From contig CP060221.1 in NCBI GenBank assembly GCA_023898405.1, positions 2,123,501-2,187,500 of the forward strand: a stretch of DNA of 64,000 nucleotides. The letters run 5' to 3'. Shown piece by piece: positions 27,337 through 35,543 of the stretch. Positions within the stretch are counted from its first letter, which is position 1. Each line of letters starts with the position of its first letter. Position numbers and translations under genes: made by a program. Source of the stretch: Myxococcales bacterium (GTDB taxonomy: Bacteria > Myxococcota > UBA727 > JABDBI01). The notes under the pieces were generated by a model that saw nothing but the letters and a program-made list of their open reading frames with translations, had not been told where the DNA came from and searched no databases.

Positions 27337-28494
27337 ATGAAGTTACACGAATACCAAGCAAAAGATATTTTGCGTAAACGCGGTGTTTACACACTGGAGT
27401 CTCAAGTATGTTTTACCCTCGAAGAAGCTAAGCAAGCTATCAAAGAGATCGGCGTACCGTGTGCTGTTAAAGCTCAGGTGCATGCTGGAGGACGTGGGAA
27501 AGTTGGAGGCGTAAAGCTTGCCAAAAATGAGCAGGAAGCAGCCCAGTATGCAGAAGAAATACTTGCCATGACTATTAAAACAGCTCAGACAACAGGGCTG
27601 GGGCAAAAGGTTTCATGTGTTTTGATCGAAAAGGGTACCAGCATTAAAAAAGAGCTTTATGTGAGTATGCTGGTGGATAGAGCAAGCAGCCAGATGTGTA
27701 TTTTGGCTTCCAAAGAAGGAGGCATGGATATTGAAGAGGTCGCACAAAAAAATCCAGAAAGCATCAAACGTGTTTATATCGATAAAAGTATTGGTCTCAT
27801 GCCCTTTCAAATTCGTTTGCTATCTCGTGAACTCGAACTTGATAAGGCTGTTCAGAAAAAATTTGTTGCAATGCTTATGGGAATGTACAGAACATTTTTG
27901 GATTGTGATGCCTCAATGATTGAGATCAATCCTTTGATTATTACTGATCAAGATCGCGTTGTTGCATTAGATGCCAAAATGACAATCGACGACAATGCGC
28001 TTTTTCGCCAAAGAGCATTGAGTGAAATGCGTGATCCAAGTCAAGAAGATGCCAAAGAGATCGAGGCTCAACATCATGGATTGAGCTACGTTGCTCTCGA
28101 AGGTTCTATTGGTTGCATGGTCAATGGTGCGGGACTTGCCATGGCGACAATGGATATTATTAAACACGTTGGTGGGCAACCTGCAAATTTTTTGGATGTT
28201 GGCGGTTCCGCTACCAAAGAACGAGTAGAAGAAGCATTGCGCATTATTGTGCGTGATCCACAGGTCAAAGCCATATTTGTCAATGTTTTTGGTGGAATAG
28301 CTCAATGTGATGTCATTGCTGAGGGCGTGGTTAAGGCTGCGTCATCTTTAGAATTAAAATTGCCTCTTATTGTGCGCCTGCAAGGGACCAACGTGGATGC
28401 GGGAAGAGAGATATTGAATAAATCGGGGCTGAGTATCATTGCTGCCAATGACATGTTGGAAGGTGCCAAGCTTGCTGTGGCTCAGGTCAAATAA
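27337..28494 (+). CDS. sucC: Succinyl-CoA synthetase (ADP-forming) beta subunit
   Basis: Grips nucleotide and, with SucD, makes ATP from succinyl-CoA in the TCA cycle. The 385-residue product begins MKLHEYQAKDILRKRGV, the usual family start, so ATG 27337 is preferred over two in-frame starts 6 and 9 bp upstream. ATP-grasp features are visible: VKAQVHAGGRGKVGGVKLA, the metal region MIEINPLIIT and GSIGCMVNGAGLAMATMD. GGIAQCDVIAEGV near the C terminus is the SucD-contact region. sucD follows after 21 bp. Confidence 0.97.
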   Translation: MKLHEYQAKDILRKRGVYTLESQVCFTLEEAKQAIKEIGVPCAVKAQVHAGGRGKVGGVKLAKNEQEAAQYAEEILAMTIKTAQTTGLGQKVSCVLIEKGTSIKKELYVSMLVDRASSQMCILASKEGGMDIEEVAQKNPESIKRVYIDKSIGLMPFQIRLLSRELELDKAVQKKFVAMLMGMYRTFLDCDASMIEINPLIITDQDRVVALDAKMTIDDNALFRQRALSEMRDPSQEDAKEIEAQHHGLSYVALEGSIGCMVNGAGLAMATMDIIKHVGGQPANFLDVGGSATKERVEEALRIIVRDPQVKAIFVNVFGGIAQCDVIAEGVVKAASSLELKLPLIVRLQGTNVDAGREILNKSGLSIIAANDMLEGAKLAVAQVK

Positions 28495-28515
28495 TAACAA
28501 AGAGGGATAGATAGC

Positions 28516-29388
28516 ATGGCGATTTATATAGATAATTCCACAAAAGTTATGGTTCAAGGTATTACAGGAAAAGCTGGTGCCTTTCATGCAGAGCAAATGC
28601 TTCAATACGGAACCAAATTGGTGGCCGGAGTTACCCCTGAAAGAGGTGGAAAAAAATTTCTCGATCGGGTAGATATTTTTGAAAGCTGCCACGAAGCAAA
28701 AGCGAGAACAGGAGCAAATGCTTCGGTCATTTATGTTCCTGCGCCTGGGGCTGCAGATGCTATTTTAGAAGCGATCGATGCTGAACTTGATCTTGTTGTG
28801 TGTATTACTGAAGGAATTCCTACTCTCGATATGGTGAGCGTCAAACAAGCGCTCAAAGGCAAAAAAACTCGTCTTATAGGTCCAAATTGCCCAGGTATCA
28901 TTACGCCAGATGCATGCAAAATCGGGATTATGCCAGGATTTATTCACAAACCTGGGCCTGTTGGTGTTATTTCTCGCTCAGGGACTTTGACCTATGAGGC
29001 GGTCTATCAGCTCACTCAGCTGGGTATTGGACAATCAACATGCATTGGTATCGGTGGGGATCCGATCATAGGGACATCTTTTATCGATGCACTAGAAGCA
29101 TTCGAAAAAGATGAGGAAACAAAGGCTATTGTTATGATTGGAGAAATAGGTGGCAGCGATGAAGAAGAAGCGTCCTACTTTATTCGTAACAATGTGAAAA
29201 AACCTGTGGTTGGTTTTATTGCTGGTCTTACCGCTCCGACAGGTAAACGCATGGGGCATGCCGGTGCTATCATTTCTGGTGGCAAAGGGACTGCATCAGC
29301 AAAAATAGAGGCTCTTAAAGAAGCAGGCATCGCTATAGCGCCGACTCCCGTAGAAATTGGGGCCAAGGTTAAAGAGGTCATAGGTTAG
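28516..29388 (+). CDS. sucD: Succinyl-CoA synthetase alpha subunit
   Basis: CoA-binding subunit that carries the phosphohistidine. The 290-residue product has the CoA site GITGKAGAFHAEQML near the start, GPNCPGIITPDACKIGIMPG, and the active-site His in MGHAGAIISGGKGTA. The length is normal. An AGAGGGA ribosome site precedes the ATG, and a strong terminator follows. Confidence 0.97.
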   Translation: MAIYIDNSTKVMVQGITGKAGAFHAEQMLQYGTKLVAGVTPERGGKKFLDRVDIFESCHEAKARTGANASVIYVPAPGAADAILEAIDAELDLVVCITEGIPTLDMVSVKQALKGKKTRLIGPNCPGIITPDACKIGIMPGFIHKPGPVGVISRSGTLTYEAVYQLTQLGIGQSTCIGIGGDPIIGTSFIDALEAFEKDEETKAIVMIGEIGGSDEEEASYFIRNNVKKPVVGFIAGLTAPTGKRMGHAGAIISGGKGTASAKIEALKEAGIAIAPTPVEIGAKVKEVIG

Positions 29389-29413
29389 GATTTGTAGGAA
29401 CTTCGGATAAAAA

Positions 29414-29453
29414 CCCCTCGGCCATTTTTGTAATAGCCGTGGGGGATTTTTTT
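29414..29453 (+). terminator. Rho-independent terminator after sucCD
   Basis: Stem CCCCTCGGCC/AGCCGTGGGG (one or two mismatches) around a 12-nt loop, followed by a run of seven T residues, 25 bp after the sucD stop. Confidence 0.88.
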
Positions 29454-29469
29454 AGCCCATTAAACTAAA

Positions 29470-29784
29470 TTAGCGTCTATGGTGTCGGCGATGATGGCGA
29501 TGATGGCGATCATGTCCGCGACGATGGTGGCCATAACTCGATCCATAATAACCGTAGTCGTAATAAGGATAGTAGCCCGAGCCATAGCAGCTTGGATCAT
29601 ATGGATAGAGATAGCAGTAATAGTTGGTACCTGGGTAATAGACGAATGAGTCTGCAGCTTGCTCATCTAAGGAAAGGCTGGCATTAGTATTTTCATCGTT
29701 GTTTGGAGTTTCGCTATATGCGAGATTAGCTCCTAAAAAAAAAGTGCAAATAGCTAACGGAGCAATAAATAACCTCAATTGCAT
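29470..29784 (-). CDS. Small secreted Tyr-, His- and Arg-rich protein
   Basis: 104 residues. Signal peptide of about 24 residues ending AYS, then a short Asn/Asp/Ser-rich acidic segment, then a Tyr-rich stretch (YYPGTNYYCYLYPYDPSCYG with two Cys), and a C-terminal tail made almost only of His and Arg. A good AGGGAG site precedes the ATG. It has the same plan as the gene at 29954-30301 (signal, acidic Ala/Asp/Ser segment, HHR/GYGYY part), so the two look like diverged paralogues. No known family is recognised; the bias suggests a low-complexity envelope or matrix protein, possibly metal-binding through the His residues. Confidence 0.7.
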   Translation of the reverse strand: MQLRLFIAPLAICTFFLGANLAYSETPNNDENTNASLSLDEQAADSFVYYPGTNYYCYLYPYDPSCYGSGYYPYYDYGYYGSSYGHHRRGHDRHHRHHRRHHRR

Positions 29785-29891
29785 GAATATATCTCCCTCT
29801 TTATATGATTTTATTTTTGTTGTTATTAATTGAGCCTAACCAAGTCACCCAGTTAATTCTTGTGTTTTTATAGATCAGATAAAAATTTAGT

Positions 29892-29919
29892 AAAAAAAAG
29901 AGCTGCCAAAATGGCAGCT
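29892..29919 (-). terminator. Rho-independent terminator for the minus-strand gene at 29954-30301
   Basis: Perfect 7-bp stem AGCTGCC/GGCAGCT with a 5-nt loop; on the minus strand it is followed by eight T residues. It lies 35 bp after the stop of the gene. Confidence 0.85.
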
Positions 29920-29953
29920 TCTTTTTCATGTCTGGCTATATCCTGTGTAATTT

Positions 29954-30301
29954 TTACCAGTACCAAGGATAGTAGTAGTTCCAGTAGTTGTATGGGTAAT
30001 ATCCATATCCATAACCATAATATGGATAGTAACCACCCCAGCCACCGCGCCAGAAACGACGTCCCCAGCCACGATGATGACGACGCCAGCTGTCTGAAGC
30101 ACCATCATCAAGATTGATAGCACTGTCGTCAGCGTTGCTGAAATCAGCATTATCAATTGCAGTGTTGTCCAATGCATTTTTAACTGCATCAATGCTCAAT
30201 ACAGCTTCATCAGAATTTGCAACTTCAGCATTTGCTACTGATGATGCCAATGGAACCAAAAATAGGATTGCCAACACAGACAAACCAAAACGAATTCTCA
30301 T
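29954..30301 (-). CDS. Small secreted Gly/Tyr/Trp-rich protein
   Basis: 115 residues from the ATG at 30301, chosen because AAGGAG lies nine bases upstream and a signal peptide begins there (MRIRFGLSVLAILFLVPLAS). The mature part has an Ala/Asp-rich region with repeated DNADxS-like units, then an Arg/His patch (SWRRHHRGWGRRFWRGG), and ends in an aromatic tail made of Tyr, Gly, Trp and Pro up to the last residue. The C-terminal aromatic residue could be an outer-membrane sorting cue, but the protein is too small for a barrel. It is a likely paralogue of the neighbouring small secreted protein. Confidence 0.7.
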   Translation of the reverse strand: MRIRFGLSVLAILFLVPLASSVANAEVANSDEAVLSIDAVKNALDNTAIDNADFSNADDSAINLDDGASDSWRRHHRGWGRRFWRGGWGGYYPYYGYGYGYYPYNYWNYYYPWYW

Positions 30302-30561
30302 GACCTTACTCCTTGCCACCCCCAACGAGCGGCTGATTAAACAAAAAGACCATATTAAAAACAAGAAAAAGATCAGCATTAATATGTCTTGGTCTGTATG
30401 TAACGATGGTTGAATGTGGGTGCATGTATAAATAGTTATTTGCCTGTTTTTATTATGTAAAAATTAGATCATGATACGACACGTGATTTCGGGTATTGCT
30501 TAGTAAGCCTCTTCAGTTCATTTTCGCCACGTTGAGAATTTTTTATTGAAAGAGGCAAAAA

Positions 30562-32001
30562 ATGAGTAAGACAAGCGAAATACGCGTTCGTATAGCGCCA
30601 TCTCCAACCGGTGACCCCCATGTTGGTACTGCCTATGTGGCCCTTTTTAATTTTGCATTTGCGAGAAAAAATAAGGGTAAATTTATTCTTCGAATAGAAG
30701 ATACAGATCGAGCTCGCTCGACACGCAAAAGTGAGGATGAGATATTGGCGGCTCTTAAATGGTTGGGGCTTGATTGGGATGAGGGGCCTGATGTAGGGGG
30801 CCCGAATGGTCCCTACCGTCAGAGTGAACGTTCACACATATATAAAAGCTACGCTCAAAAGCTTGTTGACAATGGAGCAGCTTATAAATGCATTTGCACG
30901 GGTGAAAGACTTGCAGAACTGAGAAAGCGTCAGCAAATTTTGAAACAACCCACAGGATATGATGGCCACTGTCGAAAGCAAAATCCTCAGATTATTGAAC
31001 AAGCCATTCAAGAAGGCACTCCATTTGTAGTTCGGCTAAAAACTCCTCTTGAAGGGCAAATGCATATGCAGGATGCGCTGCGTGGGGAGATTGTTATCAA
31101 TTGCACTGAGGTTGATGATCAGGTTTTGGTAAAAAGTGATGGCTTTCCTACTTATCATCTGGCCAATGTTATAGACGATCATCTCATGGGTATCACTCAT
31201 GTAATTCGCGGAGAAGAGTGGATTAGTTCGTTGCCAAAACATATTTTACTCTATGAAGCGCTTGGGTTTGAAAAACCTCAGTTTTGTCACTTACCACTGC
31301 TTCGCAATGCAGATAAATCAAAAGTATCAAAGCGAAAAAATCCTGTCTCACTCCATTATTTCAAAGAAGCAGGCTATCTTCCGGATGCCATGCTTAACTT
31401 CTTGGGGCTCATGGCTTATTCAAGCCAAGAAAATGAAATATTTTCTTTGACTGAATTTGTAGAAAATTTTGATTTGCAAAAAATTGTTTTGGGCGGTCCT
31501 GTTTTTGATGTCAAGAAATTGCTCTGGTTAAATGGGCGTTATCTGCGTGAGCTTCGCAGTGAAGATCAAATTGTAACTTATTTGCAAGAGCAACTCTTTA
31601 GCAGTGAGTACCTTAGTAAAATCGTACCGCTGGTAAAAGAGCGCGTTGAAAAATCGGAGGACTTTATTGAGTACGCAGACTTTTTTTTCAAAGCGGATGT
31701 AGCTGTAGCAAAAGAACATTACTTGATCGGCGAGCTTGAGGCAAAATCAAGTGCGCTTGTGATTGAACAAACGCTGGAAGTATTGGAAAATCTTAAAGAA
31801 TTTTCCTCAGAGTCAATCAGTGGTGCTTTAAAGAATTTTCTTAAAGAGCAAAGTATGCCTGCTAAAAATCTTTTCATGCCATTGAGAATGATGGTGAGTG
31901 GTAAAAAAGCATCACCGCCGTTGTTTGATACTATGGCTGTGCTAGGAAAGGAGAGGTGCCGCACTCGATTGAGGGCTGCTATTAACGCTTTGAAAAAATA
32001 G
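30562..32001 (+). CDS. gltX: Glutamyl-tRNA synthetase
   Basis: Class I synthetase that charges tRNA-Glu, 479 residues. The HIGH-type motif is seen in RIAPSPTGDPHVGTAYVALF and the KMSKS-type motif as DKSKVSKRKNP. FILRIEDTDRARS and GFPTYHLANVIDDHLMGITHVIRGEEW are family signatures. The C-terminal anticodon-binding domain is helical and of normal length. ndk follows after 10 bp, so they form an operon closed by a terminator. Confidence 0.97.
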   Translation: MSKTSEIRVRIAPSPTGDPHVGTAYVALFNFAFARKNKGKFILRIEDTDRARSTRKSEDEILAALKWLGLDWDEGPDVGGPNGPYRQSERSHIYKSYAQKLVDNGAAYKCICTGERLAELRKRQQILKQPTGYDGHCRKQNPQIIEQAIQEGTPFVVRLKTPLEGQMHMQDALRGEIVINCTEVDDQVLVKSDGFPTYHLANVIDDHLMGITHVIRGEEWISSLPKHILLYEALGFEKPQFCHLPLLRNADKSKVSKRKNPVSLHYFKEAGYLPDAMLNFLGLMAYSSQENEIFSLTEFVENFDLQKIVLGGPVFDVKKLLWLNGRYLRELRSEDQIVTYLQEQLFSSEYLSKIVPLVKERVEKSEDFIEYADFFFKADVAVAKEHYLIGELEAKSSALVIEQTLEVLENLKEFSSESISGALKNFLKEQSMPAKNLFMPLRMMVSGKKASPPLFDTMAVLGKERCRTRLRAAINALKK

Positions 32002-32011
32002 GAGATGCCCA

Positions 32012-32440
32012 ATGGCTATTGAAAGAACTTTATCGATTATTAAACCTGATGGCGTGAGCAGAAATCTTATTGGTAAAATCATTAGCTTATTTGAAGAAAA
32101 TGGTCTTTCGCTTGTAGCGAGCCGTATGCAGATCATGAGTCGTCATGAAGCTGAAGGATTTTACGCTGTGCATAAGGCACGTCCATTTTTTGGTGAGCTC
32201 GTGTCGTATATGTGCTCGGGGCCTGTGCTTTTGATGGTTTTGGAAGGCGAAAACGCCATTCTTAAGAACCGTGAAATCATGGGGGCAACCAATCCGGCAG
32301 ACGCCCAACCCGGAACAATCAGAAAGCTTTATGCAAAATCCATAGGTGAAAACACTGTTCATGGTTCAGATGCGCCTGAAACAGCTTCATTTGAAGTAAG
32401 CTGGTTTTTTAAGGGAAGTGAAGTGTGTAGTCGCCACTAG
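32012..32440 (+). CDS. ndk: Nucleoside diphosphate kinase
   Basis: Transfers the gamma phosphate between nucleoside triphosphates and diphosphates through a phosphohistidine. 142 residues with the canonical start ERTLSIIKPDGVSRN, the GPVLLMVLEGENAI core and the active-site segment NTVHGSDAPETASFEVSWFF. A terminator follows 30 bp after the stop. Confidence 0.98.
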   Translation: MAIERTLSIIKPDGVSRNLIGKIISLFEENGLSLVASRMQIMSRHEAEGFYAVHKARPFFGELVSYMCSGPVLLMVLEGENAILKNREIMGATNPADAQPGTIRKLYAKSIGENTVHGSDAPETASFEVSWFFKGSEVCSRH

Positions 32441-32469
32441 CCTAAAAATACAGGTTATAGAAAATAGAG

Positions 32470-32491
32470 ACGGCCGTAAGGCCGTTTTTTT
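32470..32491 (+). terminator. Rho-independent terminator after ndk
   Basis: Stem ACGGCC/GGCCGT with a GTAA tetraloop, followed by seven T residues. Confidence 0.92.
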
Positions 32492-32556
32492 ATGAGAACG
32501 TTTTGGATCTTAAACATTTCTCTGGCACCTGTTGTGTTCAAACGTTACATAGAGAC

Positions 32557-33384
32557 ATGAAAAGCAAGAATTTTCAGCACCTTTTGGGCGGCGTTTTGTT
32601 ACTGCTATTAAGTGGTATGATCGCTCCAGCGATATTGATGGGGGTCGTCTCGAGACCAGATGTATCTCCCGCATCAATAAAAAATAATGATGGCATCGTA
32701 GATTTAGAAGCTCTTTCAAGAAAAGTTCTTGAGCTTAACAAAGCAAAAAAACATCAAGAAGCCATGAATATTCTCTTGGGGGCCTTAGAGAATAACCAGG
32801 AAGACGAGCTTCTTCGCGCACTGTTAGTTCAGAGTTTTGAGCTGTTTTTGGACGATGAAATATTGTTGGGGCAACAAAAAATCTTTGAAAACAAACATGA
32901 TGTGTCGGCTTATCTTAGGGTCGCAGGGGCTCTTGAGCTTATAGGAAATAGTTTCCAAGCTAAAGAGACTCTCATCAATGGAATAAGTCTCAACCCAAAG
33001 GCATCGGAATTATGGCTTAGGATCGCCCATCTTGAGCAAAAGGAAACGAGAGATAACGAGGCGCTTGATATTTATAAAGAAGTTATACGTCTCAACCCAA
33101 AATCAAGCAATGCTTATAACAACGCTGCGTATATTATCACGCAAAATTATAGTCATGACACGAAGGATCTCAATCTTGCCGAGGGTTATGCCGAGATGGC
33201 AATCAAGCTTGAACCTAGAAATCCTGATTACATCGATACGCTTGCAGAAGTTAAATATCGTAAGGGAAATACTTTAAAGGCGAAAAGTCTCATGGAAAAG
33301 GCTATTCAACTTGCCCCTGGCAAAGAGAGCTATAAAAGCCGTTTGAAATCATTTTCAAGCTATAGTCCGTTGTTATTTAAATAG
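32557..33384 (+). CDS. TPR-repeat protein, membrane-anchored or secreted
   Basis: 275 residues. The ATG at 32557 gives a hydrophobic N-terminal segment (LLGGVLLLLLSGMIAPAILM) that acts as signal or anchor; a TTG 54 bp upstream would extend it without clear reason. The rest is helical with several tetratricopeptide repeats, e.g. AKETLINGISLNPKASELW, ALDIYKEVIRLNPKSSNAYN and GNTLKAKSLMEKAIQLAPG. It probably works as a periplasmic scaffold. Partners are not evident from context. Confidence 0.8.
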   Translation: MKSKNFQHLLGGVLLLLLSGMIAPAILMGVVSRPDVSPASIKNNDGIVDLEALSRKVLELNKAKKHQEAMNILLGALENNQEDELLRALLVQSFELFLDDEILLGQQKIFENKHDVSAYLRVAGALELIGNSFQAKETLINGISLNPKASELWLRIAHLEQKETRDNEALDIYKEVIRLNPKSSNAYNNAAYIITQNYSHDTKDLNLAEGYAEMAIKLEPRNPDYIDTLAEVKYRKGNTLKAKSLMEKAIQLAPGKESYKSRLKSFSSYSPLLFK

Positions 33385-33461
33385 TAATTGCTTGACGATA
33401 AAAGATCTTATGCTAGCGTGGGCACCGTTTCTTAAGCCACTATTAAAATAGCAAAAATATT

Positions 33462-33947
33462 GTGAACGCTCATATTGTAACCAGTCCAACTCTTCATCTC
33501 GTGCTTGATCGCCCTTGTATTGCAGGAAATATTGCAGCCATCGTTCGCTTGAGTGTGGCTACTCAATGCGCAGTGCATGTCTGTGGGCCTTTGATTTTTG
33601 ATAAGGCAGATAAAACTAAGTGGAGAGCCGGTCTAGATTATTTTTATGGAGCACGATTGCATTTTCATCAGAGTTTGGAGCGTTGTCTAAGTCTGTTGGG
33701 ACTGGAGCCATGGCTCCTCGAAGTTGGTAGCTCGCAACGGCCGTGGGACGTCCAACTCAAACGCTCTTCAGTAGTGGTACTTGGTCCTGAAACTGGTAGC
33801 ATCAAAGATGAGGTTTTAAAAAAAAATCCTGAGCGTATCATCACGCTTCCTCAGTTAGGGCCCGTGCGTTCTCTCAATTTGGCTCAATGTGCAGCCATCG
33901 TTAGTTTTGAGGCAATCAGACAGCAGAGTAATAATTCTTCACCATAA
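33462..33947 (+). CDS. trmL: tRNA (cytidine(34)-2'-O)-methyltransferase TrmL
   Basis: SPOUT/SpoU-class enzyme that 2'-O-methylates the wobble nucleotide of leucine tRNAs with SAM. The 161-residue product has the minimal SpoU core: PCIAGNIAAIVRLSVAT at motif 1, VVVLGPETGSIKDE at motif 2 and LPQLGPVRSLNLAQCAAIV at motif 3, which form the trefoil knot. Length fits TrmL/YibK. The likely start is a GTG at 33462; no strong ribosome binding site is seen. Confidence 0.88.
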   Translation: MNAHIVTSPTLHLVLDRPCIAGNIAAIVRLSVATQCAVHVCGPLIFDKADKTKWRAGLDYFYGARLHFHQSLERCLSLLGLEPWLLEVGSSQRPWDVQLKRSSVVVLGPETGSIKDEVLKKNPERIITLPQLGPVRSLNLAQCAAIVSFEAIRQQSNNSSP

Positions 33948-34012
33948 TTATTTTTGGAAAATAAAAATTTTGCCGTTCATGTTTTAGCTTCACTTTTCTA
34001 GGGAGAAAAAAA

Positions 34013-34552
34013 GTGAAGAAAAAAGCAATTTCGTTATCATCGCTTATTTTAACGCAAACACTTGGCACCATTACGCTTCCATCCTTGTCTCATGCTGCTG
34101 TGGTAAATACTGGGGCACGAACCATCTCTTCATTGAGCCTAGAAAAAAATTTCAAGTACAATGGAGGTGACTATTATGTGCACTTTGAGCTTGAGTTAGG
34201 AAGTTTTCTCGATAGCTCACGCAATGTAGCAGTGGAACTGATGGGCAGAGTCTATCTTAATTATGGAACATCAAAGAAACGTTTTTTGTTGGGTGACTAT
34301 GATAGCGATGGAAATGCTGTGTTTCAAATGGTATCCCATGAAAACAATGTCAAGAAATATGTGGCAGCACGTTGTTCTTCAAGCTTTAATGATTGTGAAT
34401 CTTTGGAAGGAAATGAGAAGCTCGAGCTATTTTATAATGAAAACAGCCGAAGTTGGAGAGTCTCTATGAAAACAAAATTTGTATCAGAGTTCCATCAAGG
34501 TAGAGAGAGTATATCAATTAATATTGACTCGATGCCATTGCATGAAAAATAA
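34013..34552 (+). CDS. Secreted protein of unknown function, coupled to a Fic gene
   Basis: 179 residues starting with GTG behind a GGGAG site. The signal peptide runs to about residue 28 (SLSHA). The mature part is beta-rich and hydrophilic, with one Asp-rich loop (LGDYDSDGNAVF) and two Cys that could pair. No family is recognised. Its last 11 bases overlap the likely ATG of the Fic gene, so the two are translated together, although this product is exported and the Fic protein has no export signal. Confidence 0.65.
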   Translation: MKKKAISLSSLILTQTLGTITLPSLSHAAVVNTGARTISSLSLEKNFKYNGGDYYVHFELELGSFLDSSRNVAVELMGRVYLNYGTSKKRFLLGDYDSDGNAVFQMVSHENNVKKYVAARCSSSFNDCESLEGNEKLELFYNENSRSWRVSMKTKFVSEFHQGRESISINIDSMPLHEK

Positions 34553-35273
34553 ATTTCTGTACCAGAAGCAATCTGGTGAGCTCCTTTATAATTTTTTAAT
34601 GAGTGATGTTTCGAAGGAATCTCTGCGGGCAGATGAGCTTTTAGTATTGCAACGCAGAAAAAATATGTTCACCAAAAATGAAAGAAATATCACCCATGAA
34701 TTTATAGCCTGTCTAAATACTTATCGCACCCATGCATCCAACACTCTGCGTCGGTCTCAATCAGCAATGATGCAGTGGGTAAATGCACAGCTATTACTCA
34801 ACGACTGGTTGCTAAAGGAAAAAATACCTGCGCTCGGAGATTTACTTCACCTTAATGCGATGTTGACGGGCAAAAATAAAATTTTTTTTCGAACTCAAGA
34901 TATTTTTACTTTTGGGGTCAAACATCCATCACCAGCTGAACTAAGTACTTTAATGTCAAGATTTTTTTTATGGCTCAATGAAGCCTTGGTAAAAGATCCT
35001 ATCTATGCGGCATTTATGTGCCGATATTTTATTGTTTCAGTGCATCCTTTCAGTGATGCCAATGGCAGAACATCTCAGTTGATGGCTGATTATTTTTTGT
35101 TGCGAAACAATTATCTGCCGCAGATATTTTTTTCTCGACTTGAAAAACTCGTGGTTGGCAACCATGAAACAAGATCGTACATGAATCCCAAAAGAGCGTT
35201 TCAAAGGTTTATTCAAACCATCGTTAATGCCTATGATTTGAGTGAGCTCTACCGTTGTGTCAAAGCTGACTGA
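34542..35273 (+). CDS. Fic-domain protein (probable AMPylator)
   Basis: 243 residues, all helical. The Fic active-site motif is complete: HPFSDANGR with catalytic His167, matching HPFx(D/E)(G/A)N(G/K)R, preceded by the usual helix YAAFMCRYFIVSV. Fic proteins usually transfer AMP (sometimes other nucleotides) to Ser, Thr or Tyr of target proteins. The auto-inhibitory (S/T)xxxE(G/N) motif could not be found, so self-inhibition is uncertain. An ATG at 34542 overlaps the upstream gene; a further ATG, 57 bp downstream, is possible. Targets may be host, self or competitor proteins; context does not decide. Confidence 0.85.
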   Translation: MKNKFLYQKQSGELLYNFLMSDVSKESLRADELLVLQRRKNMFTKNERNITHEFIACLNTYRTHASNTLRRSQSAMMQWVNAQLLLNDWLLKEKIPALGDLLHLNAMLTGKNKIFFRTQDIFTFGVKHPSPAELSTLMSRFFLWLNEALVKDPIYAAFMCRYFIVSVHPFSDANGRTSQLMADYFLLRNNYLPQIFFSRLEKLVVGNHETRSYMNPKRAFQRFIQTIVNAYDLSELYRCVKAD

Positions 35274-35543
35274 CATGTTGTAGAACAGCAGTGTTCTTTA
35301 AACCACCAACCTAGCGACATGAGGCGATCGTTTTGCTGGTGTACCTTCTATCGAAAGCTTGCTCCAACGATTCGTAAGAGGGCCCTCAAATAAAGTTTTG
35401 GGAACAACACCTATGAACCTGAGAATGACTTAGATTTTGCCAAAGAGAATAACTTACATCCTTGGCATCCATAGCATAGAAATGTGTGGGTAGTGAATTC
35501 AAAGATGGGCGCTTCATATGAAAACACCCATGTTGATAAGCTT

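Noticed and set aside
29860..30192. Open frames on both strands around the small aromatic-rich protein gene
   Set aside because: They arise from the repetitive Tyr/Gly codons; only the frame at 29954-30301 has a signal peptide, ribosome site and terminator.
32503..32556. Upstream TTG start for the TPR protein
   Set aside because: It would put hydrophilic residues with Cys before the signal segment and lies only 12 bp after the ndk terminator, so ATG 32557 is more likely.
35280..35540. Possible gene or RNA between the Fic gene and purC
   Set aside because: Only short frames without starts or ribosome sites; the one weak hairpin near 35285 has a 5-bp stem.
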